Positions 57,884 through 64,000 of a stretch of 64,000 nt of DNA are shown piece by piece (position 1 is the first letter of the stretch; every line of letters begins with the position of its first letter). A model generated the notes under the pieces. It searched no databases. It was not told the origin of the DNA and saw only the letters and a list, made by a program, of their open reading frames with translations. This DNA is from Tausonia pullulans. Taxonomy: Eukaryota; Basidiomycota; Tremellomycetes; Cystofilobasidiales; Mrakiaceae. The DNA lies in NCBI GenBank assembly GCA_951802195.1, contig OX637624.1, forward strand, positions 930,001 to 994,000. Direction: 5' to 3'. Position numbers and translations under genes: made by a program.

Positions 57884-60800
57884 ATGGTATCCATCACTGC
57901 ACCGACCTTGCCGCCCCCTCAGGCGCGGCTACTCTTCTCCAAGTCCCACGTTTACGTCCACCCTACTTCGCTCGCAAAGGACAACGTCTGCGGGTTCGCA
58001 GCCATTGTCGACCAGCTGGTCAGACTGTCTTCCTGTATTTATGTACTCTAGAGCAACACTGATGCCAGTCGTTGCGCGTCGACAGGACCCACGCAAGATA
58101 TTCCTCAGCTGGATTCCTGACAGCCTCGCTCGCGGGCGGACCGACTACGACACGTTCCTCAAGGCGGACCGCCGGGAATCCGCGAGGGATCTCTCCAACT
58201 CGGAGGGAGTGCTGCCGGAAGATGGTGAGAGAGCCTTTTTGCAATGACGTCGGATACGCGTTCGACGGACGGGCCTCGACGACTCAGACTTGACACCCTC
58301 TTGCTCCTCTCTAGATTTTGTCCTTGTCGCCCCAATCCCTGAACGTAGCGAATCGTATGCGTTCTCGGTCTCGCTGGGCCAGGTCTACTCTATAATTGTC
58401 TACCCGCCGTCGCTCTCCAAGTGGTACGGGAGCCTGACGATCAAGTGAGTCCTTGAAAGCCAGGAGATGGATCAAGAGACACCATTGCTGACGCAATCAT
58501 TGTTCACAGCCTCATTGGAGGCCAGACCCTCCCGACGCTTCACTTCCATGACGATGAGTCGCCGTCGACTATCTCCCTCCTCGCCGCACCTCGCTCCTCG
58601 AATCCCCACCCGCCTGCGTGGGGTGGCGAGGACTTCCTCCAGAAGCTTCGGTCGTACGCCACTCTCCTCCGGTCCTCGATCGAGCCCAACCTCTTCCTTG
58701 TTGACCCTTCCCGCGGCGACGCCGAGCTCCATTCGACGCCCATCTTTGACGACAACGCCGTCGAGGACATCCTCTCACCCATCCCTGCGAACCGTCGACC
58801 CACCCCCAACAGCAACTCTCCCGCTGATTACTCCTCGGTGGCAGCAGGTGCCTCGTCCTCATCCTCCTCGCACACCTACCCGCACCCAACGATCGTCCAC
58901 GCCCCAAGGACGACACTCCTGTCCACATTCTCCCAAATCACACGAGCGGCAACCTCGCTTTCCTCCTCGATTCTTTCACATCCGTCCATCTCCCCTCATC
59001 TCCCGCAACCCGTTCGGTCCCTCATCCATGCCGACGCCCCTCAGTTCGCCCGCTGGTCGTCTGCCGCTGGAACAGGCGAGTTCGAATCGGCGCGAGTGTA
59101 CCTCGCTCGATGGGCCCGGCTCGTCGCGGAGGAAGGAGAGCGAGCGAAACGGGCGGAGATCTCGGGCGTCGAGGGCGTGCGGACGGAGGGGACTGGCGGG
59201 GAGCTCGGAGTGTGGGAGGTCCTGAGGGTCACGAATGGACTGGGGGAAGAGAGGAGCACTAGGGAGACTGGGAGGCCGATTGGGAGGGTCGAGTGGGAAG
59301 ATTGGTGGGATGAGAGGGGATGGCCCCTCGTGGAGGAGGAGCACATGCGCGGCGAGGTCTTCAGGCGGGTGAGTCTTTTGACAGGTGTTTGGCAACATTC
59401 AAGGCTAATTCTTTTTTGGCTCGACAGGGCATCGACGAGTCGCTTCGAGCAACCGCCTGGCCATTTCTCCTCGGCGTTGTCCCGTGGAAGAGCACCGCGG
59501 CGGAGCGCGCTGAGCTCTGGGAGAGAAAGTCGTGAGTCCCCGCTGTCGGACGTGTCATGGGCTGTCCATTGAATGCATCCCTTCCTTATCAGGAAAATGT
59601 ACCACCAGCTCCGGACGACACAAACCCTCGACCCTGACGTCCGCGCTAAGCCCGAGATCGTTGAGGAGATCCACCGCATCGATGTCGACTGCCGACGAAC
59701 GGACCGGACGCAGGCCATGTTTGCCATTCCGACGACGGCTGGTGAGACGGACGCTGCTGCGGAGGATGACGACGGAGGCAAAACGGCGAGCAACGGTGAG
59801 TGCTCGACCGGTTCAATCCTTCTTTGCGTTACTGACCACTTATTATCTTTCCAAACATAGAGCACGTTGACAAGCTCGCCGAGATCCTTCTTACCTATGT
59901 TCTATTCGAGCGAGACCTCGGCTACGTCCAGGGGATGTCAGACGTGAGTGCGACCAGCTCGTCCCCCCAATCCAAGGTTCTGTGTGTTGACTTCTTGTTC
60001 CAGCTCATGGCGCCGCTCTATGTCATCCTTAATGGCGATGAGGTCTCCGTCTTTTGGTGCTTTGTCGAGTTCATGGAGCGCATGGTGAGCACTTTTTCGC
60101 TCTGTGTCAGTTGGGCGATCGGCTCACTCCCCCCCCACCTACCCTCGCACAGAAACCAAACTTCCTTCGCGACCAATCCGGAATGAAGCAACAGCTTCTC
60201 ACACTCCAGCAGCTCATCGCCGGCATGGATCCCGAACTCTACCGCCACCTTGGTGCGTGCCACTCAGGAGACGAAACAGCACAACACGATGCTGTGGCGT
60301 TCTAGGAACTGACGCTTTTTGCCCCAAGGGGACCTCTTCCGACTTTTTGACCACGTTTGCGCTGTTTCGCTGTCGCCGTCACCAGAGAAGACCGAGTCGC
60401 TCAATCTCTTCTTCTGCTTCCGGTGGGTCGTTCTCGTCCTCTGTGTTGGGGCTGAGACTGACATCTCTTTTCTCATCGGCTTTCTCAGGTGGATTCTCAT
60501 CGCCTTCAAGCGCGAGTTTGAGTTCAACGAGGTTATCCCGCTCTGGGAGGTGCTTGAAGTCCTTTTTGCCCAGCTAGCTCTATTGACTGACCTGAGACGC
60601 CCATAGAATCTCTTCACCAACTATTACACGTCTCAATTCGTGCTTTTCGTCGCTCTCGCGGTGCTTTATTCCCATCGAGGTACATTCAGGCGTTGCCTTT
60701 GCTCGCCCACTTCCGGCTAGACTGATCCATCGTTTGTCATACTCGCAGATGTCATGCTGCGATACCTCACGGAGGTTTGTTTAGGAGGTCTCCTGTCTCC

Positions 60801-61277
60801 TCCTCTGCTTCTGACCGCAGGCCCGTGTCTTTGCAGTTCGATGAGATCCTTAAATACAGCAACGACCTCTCGGGATGCATACAGCTCGACAGCACACTCG
60901 CCCAAGCCGAAGTCCTCTTTGTGTGTACCTTCGCCCCTTTGCGCCACACTGCCCAATCACTGATGCGAGTCACATCATCTCAAAGTTATCTTTCCGGTCC
61001 CTTGTCCGCGACGTCGACCGTCGGCAAGCAATCCGTGACCAAGCTGCCGGTCGGACCTCCGAAGCCGAGGGTCTCCATCGGAGGAAGGCCGAGGGCGGCG
61101 AGTTCAATGCGATGACGATGGCGGCTCCTGCCGCAGTAACGGATGCGGATGGGCTGGAAATCCCCAACTTACCGCTTGTGAGTGATTCGTTCAGCGCAAA
61201 GAGGGAAGAAGGCAAGACGTGCTGATTGTGGTGCGAGAAACCAGATCTCGGACAACCTCCGGGCGCTGTTGGATTGA
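57884..61277 (+). CDS. GYP7: Gyp7-type Rab GTPase-activating protein (TBC domain)
   Basis: About 14 exons give some 810 residues. The N-terminal third has the Gyp7/TBC1D15-type domain: RLLFSKSHVYVHPTSLAKDN, DDFVLVAPIPE and SPSTISLLAAPRS. A Ser/Thr/Pro linker leads to the TBC domain, GIDESLRATAWPFLLGVVPW, then EEIHRIDVDCRRTDR (the IxxDxxR arginine finger), FERDLGYVQGMSD (the YxQ glutamine finger), FVEFMERMKPNFLRDQSGMK, ELYRHLGDLFRLFDHV and FFCFRWILIAFKREFEFNEV. Both catalytic fingers are intact, so GAP activity is expected. In yeast Gyp7 stimulates GTP hydrolysis by Ypt7 (Rab7) and limits vacuole fusion. The end ISDNLRALLD is reached after a last short intron. Its 3' end converges on the next gene with only 93 bp between stop codons. 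Confidence 0.92.
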
Positions 61278-61370
61278 TCCCGGACAGACACTTCCTTCAT
61301 TCTTCTCTTTTCTGTCTACGATCTGTGGCCTTGCCTCCCTATATACGATGATCTATGGTCCAAGTCATGT

Positions 61371-62690
61371 CTATACCGACGCCGAAGCGGGGATCGCCTC
61401 CTCCGCCTTGATCATCTGGGTCTCCCAGACATCGAGCCACTTCCTTCGCTTGGCCCTCCCGTCCTCCTCCTCCTGATTCTCTCCCTTCTTGCTGTCCTCA
61501 TCCATCCACCGCGCAACCTCCGCTTTGAGTTTTCTAGCGGCTCCCGAGACCCTTAGCGCAAGCTCGTCGATGGGCATCTCGTCCGATGAGTCGAGGTTCG
61601 AGACAAGCTCGTCTTGGTTTAAAAGGAGGGTCGTTGAGAGCGGGAGAAGGGAGGAGAGATGAGAGAGAGGAACGGCGGGGGTAAGGTGGTGTTTGAGGAG
61701 GTGGGCGTGAAGGAGGTAGGGAAGGCGGAGGAGGGGGACGAGCTTGGTGCGGAGAGGGAGTAAGTACAGATCGCCTTGGGCATGATTTGCGGAGGATGGA
61801 GAGAGAGACAAGGAAGACCGACTGCTCACCTTCTGTATTCGATCTTTCTCCTCCTTGGTGAGCTTGGCGCTGTTGCCACCCATCAACCCCTGCCATCCAT
61901 CCTCGTCCCCATCCTCCTCATTCTCCTCCTCCTCTTCCTCGTCCTCCTTCAGCATCTCCCTTGCCTCCTCCTCACCATCCGCCAACGCCTCACCATCCGT
62001 CCTCCACCTCTTTCTAACAGCATCCAGCCCCGTCCAACTGAGCCCCTTCAGCCCCCTGTCGACAGCCTCATAGACGACGCCGACGCGGTGGAGGTACTCC
62101 TTTTCTCCTCCAGGAGTCTCTCCCTCAGCAGTAGGGGTAACGTCCCTCTGGAACCCCTCCAAGAGACCCACAAGCCCATCCCTGACGTCGTCGCGGGCCC
62201 AGCTCCACTCCCTCTGCAGCGACACCAACTCCCCCCCGTTCCCCTCCACCCTCTCCGCCGCGACGACTGCGTGGACAAGGAACTGCAACCTCCCGAAGTC
62301 CACCGACAGCTTCTTCAGATACGGCAGTGCCGCGTGCGGGGTGATGGGCCGTTTGCCGAGCGCGAGGGAGAGGGAGGTCGTGTGCGATTTGAGGAGGTGG
62401 AGGAGCGATTGGAAGTCCGAGGCGAGGGTCGGGAGTGGGGTCGGGGGCTTGTCTGGGGACCAGGTGGGGGTAGTTTGGAGGGAGGTGAGGGTTGAGTTGA
62501 GGGCTAGGGGGGAGAGACGTAAGTGCTCCTCTTGGACAGAAGGCGTGAGAGGTAGAGAAAGGTAGCCACACCCTTCTGGAGGTCTGTTGGGTTGGAGGCA
62601 AGGCGAACGACGAGTCAGCGGGGGAGAACTACCTCTGTCGGAACGGGAGCTCGGCGCACCAGCGAGATCCTGAGTCTTTCCCTTGGACAT
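61371..62690 (-). CDS. Protein resembling cyclin-D1-binding protein 1 (GCIP-like)
   Basis: A nearly open frame of 439 codons starts MSKGKTQDLAGAPSS. Predicted helices, LASDFQSLLHLLKSHTTSLS, LPYLKKLSVDFGRLQFLVHA and WARDDVRDGLVGLLEGFQRD, are followed by an acidic run of Glu/Asp (about 260-280) and MPIDELALRVSGAARKLKAE. The all-helical plan with a central acidic stretch and the L..lv.A......G pattern recall fungal homologs of cyclin-D1-binding protein 1, but I see no diagnostic motif, so this is tentative. Two in-frame segments could be introns: about 50 bp near 62590-62640 and 87 bp starting GTGAGCAGTC near 61830. If spliced, the N-terminus differs from the plain frame. Confidence 0.45.
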   Translation of the reverse strand: MSKGKTQDLAGAPSSRSDRGSSPPLTRRSPCLQPNRPPEGCGYLSLPLTPSVQEEHLRLSPLALNSTLTSLQTTPTWSPDKPPTPLPTLASDFQSLLHLLKSHTTSLSLALGKRPITPHAALPYLKKLSVDFGRLQFLVHAVVAAERVEGNGGELVSLQREWSWARDDVRDGLVGLLEGFQRDVTPTAEGETPGGEKEYLHRVGVVYEAVDRGLKGLSWTGLDAVRKRWRTDGEALADGEEEAREMLKEDEEEEEENEEDGDEDGWQGLMGGNSAKLTKEEKDRIQKVSSRSSLSLSPSSANHAQGDLYLLPLRTKLVPLLRLPYLLHAHLLKHHLTPAVPLSHLSSLLPLSTTLLLNQDELVSNLDSSDEMPIDELALRVSGAARKLKAEVARWMDEDSKKGENQEEEDGRAKRRKWLDVWETQMIKAEEAIPASASV

Positions 62691-63381
62691 GATCGAGAGC
62701 GAGCGCTAGCAGAGGTCGTTGTCGTCGTCTTCGACAGGTGCCATGTCTTTCGCGGGAGAAAGACGAGCGAGAGAGCGCTTGGGCCTTAGCGCTCAAAGCC
62801 GGGTTTGACAACCGTTTGGAAAGGGAAGAGCATGGAGTGGCCTTTTTATCATCGAATGATAGAAGAGCTGGGGGTCTGGGAGTAGATAGAATTATTAATG
62901 TGCTTGCGTCTGAGGACAGGGAGGAGGGCGTATAGAGGGACAGGGCGTATATATCGTAGGCAGGGCACCCTCAGCGTGGATTCGCATTCAACCTGAGAGA
63001 GAGAGAGCGAAAGGTGCCGAGCTACGAACTCATCCGAGGTGGCTGGTCATCGGGCATCGGCAGGAGTGGAGGTCCAGTGATACTCCGTCCGGGCGTTTGA
63101 TGTTCCAATTGAGCTCAATAAGGGGCGGAGCTGGCCGAGAGTGACGCGAGCGCGAGCCAACGCGTCCTCACCTTCCCTTTGTTCTTTCTACGACGACCGC
63201 CTACCCTAGGTTTACTTCGGCCAGCCATGCTCCCCCCCGCGCCCGACACCGCCCTCCGGGCCACGACGACAAGCGCCTCCCTCCGCCCAACCACCTGACT
63301 CGCCGTTTCTCCCTCTCCCCGTCGATCCTCCCACACCCAACCTCGATCTCGCTACCTTCCTTTCGTCGTCGCCGCTCCTCC
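62691..63381. other. Divergent intergenic region before the CFEM gene
   Basis: No clear exon. An ATG at 63228 opens only a 23-codon frame. A signal-peptide exon of the CFEM gene may be hidden here. Confidence 0.4.
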
Positions 63382-64000
63382 ATGACTCCCCCGCCGATCT
63401 TCCTCAGACCGACTCCCAGCCCCGCCTCGCTGCACCCACCGAGCTTTCTCCTCAACCGGCAAGGGACCTGCGCCCTCGAATGCCTTGGCTCGACCCCGAC
63501 GACGTGCACATCGCTTCAGGCATCGTGTCTCTGCGCCGAGGCTTCCTGGGGACCGGCCGTCATGGTGAGTCCCTTACTCCGTGTCGTCGTTGAGAAAGCA
63601 TGGCTGCGCGGGTGGAGCGGTTGAAAGGAGGGGCGGTGAAGGAGGGAAGGAAGCCGAACAACGGCCTCGTTCGTATATATCTGATCGTCTCTTCTCGCTC
63701 TCTCATCCATTCATCCGTCCATCCTTCCTCTAGACTTGTATCCAGTCGTCATGCACGACCCAGGCATCGCTCGCCAAGGCATTCGACCAGCTCGAAGTCT
63801 TCTGCGCCTCCGGGGTGCGTGCCGGCGAGTGTCGGGTCGTCGTTATTCCTCCGCTGACCCTTGTTCTCTCCTCCCTCCCCCTTCTCGTGCTGTTGCAGGG
63901 CGTCATCCTCACCCTCCTCACGCCATCGTTCACCAAGACGGCCATCTCGCCCTCCGAGACGGTTACGGATGATGCCGTGCTCTCCTCGTCGGCCACCTCG
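63382..64000 (+). CDS. CFEM-domain protein, 5' part (3' end outside window)
   Basis: Exons 63382-63564, 63734-63814 and 63899 onward keep phase 0. Joined, they show the eight-cysteine CFEM pattern: GTCALECLG, TTCTSLQASCLC, AVMTCIQSSC and LEVFCASGGV. After it come Ser/Thr-rich residues (TAISPSETVTDDAVLSSSAT), as expected before a GPI tail, which would lie beyond the window. CFEM proteins are secreted or wall-anchored; in Candida several bind heme and pass it inward for iron supply, while others are effectors. No signal peptide precedes the domain in this frame (MTPPPIFLRPTPSPASL), so the true start is probably an upstream exon I could not find. The usual Asp that ligates heme iron, just before the fourth Cys, is not evident (LQASC), so heme binding is uncertain. 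Confidence 0.72.

Noticed and set aside
1-64000. tRNA genes, by scanning for B-box GGTTCGANTCC on both strands
   Set aside because: Only partial matches inside coding exons or without a matching A box; none supported.

Overview
The window is fungal nuclear DNA. Genes are split by many short introns (mostly about 45 to 110 bp, GTRNGT donors), coding third positions are C-rich, and the families are typical of fungi: a Pra1/Asp f 2 zincophore, a CFEM protein, an EF-hand external NADH dehydrogenase and a MATA-type HMG box. Protein style and gene structure suggest a basidiomycete, most likely a Pucciniomycotina (Microbotryomycetes-like) yeast or smut relative. That assignment is inference. I found no tRNA, rRNA or CRISPR array.

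Layout. 1-15.8 kb (mostly + strand): the 3' part of a SNF2 helicase, a decayed LINE in its 3' flank, a BTB/POZ protein, a mitochondrial-type cysteine synthase, a large helical-repeat (PPR-like) protein and a possible tiny RCC1-like gene. 16.2-20.4 kb (-): trifunctional C1-tetrahydrofolate synthase with an N-terminal presequence and a second in-frame start. 22.4-28.4 kb: a metal-acquisition locus made of a PRA1-type zincophore (-), a GPI-anchored BIM1/X325-like protein (-) and, divergent from it, a ZRT1-type ZIP transporter with a Cys-rich ectodomain (+). 28.6-37.8 kb (-): an XanA-like 2-oxoglutarate dioxygenase and a Dnf-type P4-ATPase flippase. 39.6-49.4 kb (+): a wax-synthase-like MBOAT protein, an external NADH dehydrogenase with two EF hands and a ferric/cupric reductase. 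50.3-54.0 kb (-): an HMG-box transcription factor. 55.9-64.0 kb: PPIL1 cyclophilin (-), Gyp7-type Rab GAP (+), a protein resembling cyclin-D1-binding protein 1 (-) and the start of a CFEM protein (+) that runs off the window.

The most interesting region is the zinc locus. Pra1 and Zrt1 are known partners in Candida. Here the pair has a third member, a BIM1/X325-like protein. Its predicted mature form starts with His, as a His brace requires, but it lacks a second His in the core and instead carries a CxCHCH...C..C tail module. All three proteins have a short His/Cys cluster of similar style (CHTHDGGELHC, CDCHCH...HCSSDC, HGGHTHGDCSNSC), which suggests a cell-surface metal relay. A ferric reductase and a CFEM protein in the same 64 kb add to the metal-uptake content but are separated by unrelated genes.

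Exon borders were deduced by eye from frame, GT/AG sites and family similarity. CDS spans run from start codon to stop codon and include introns.
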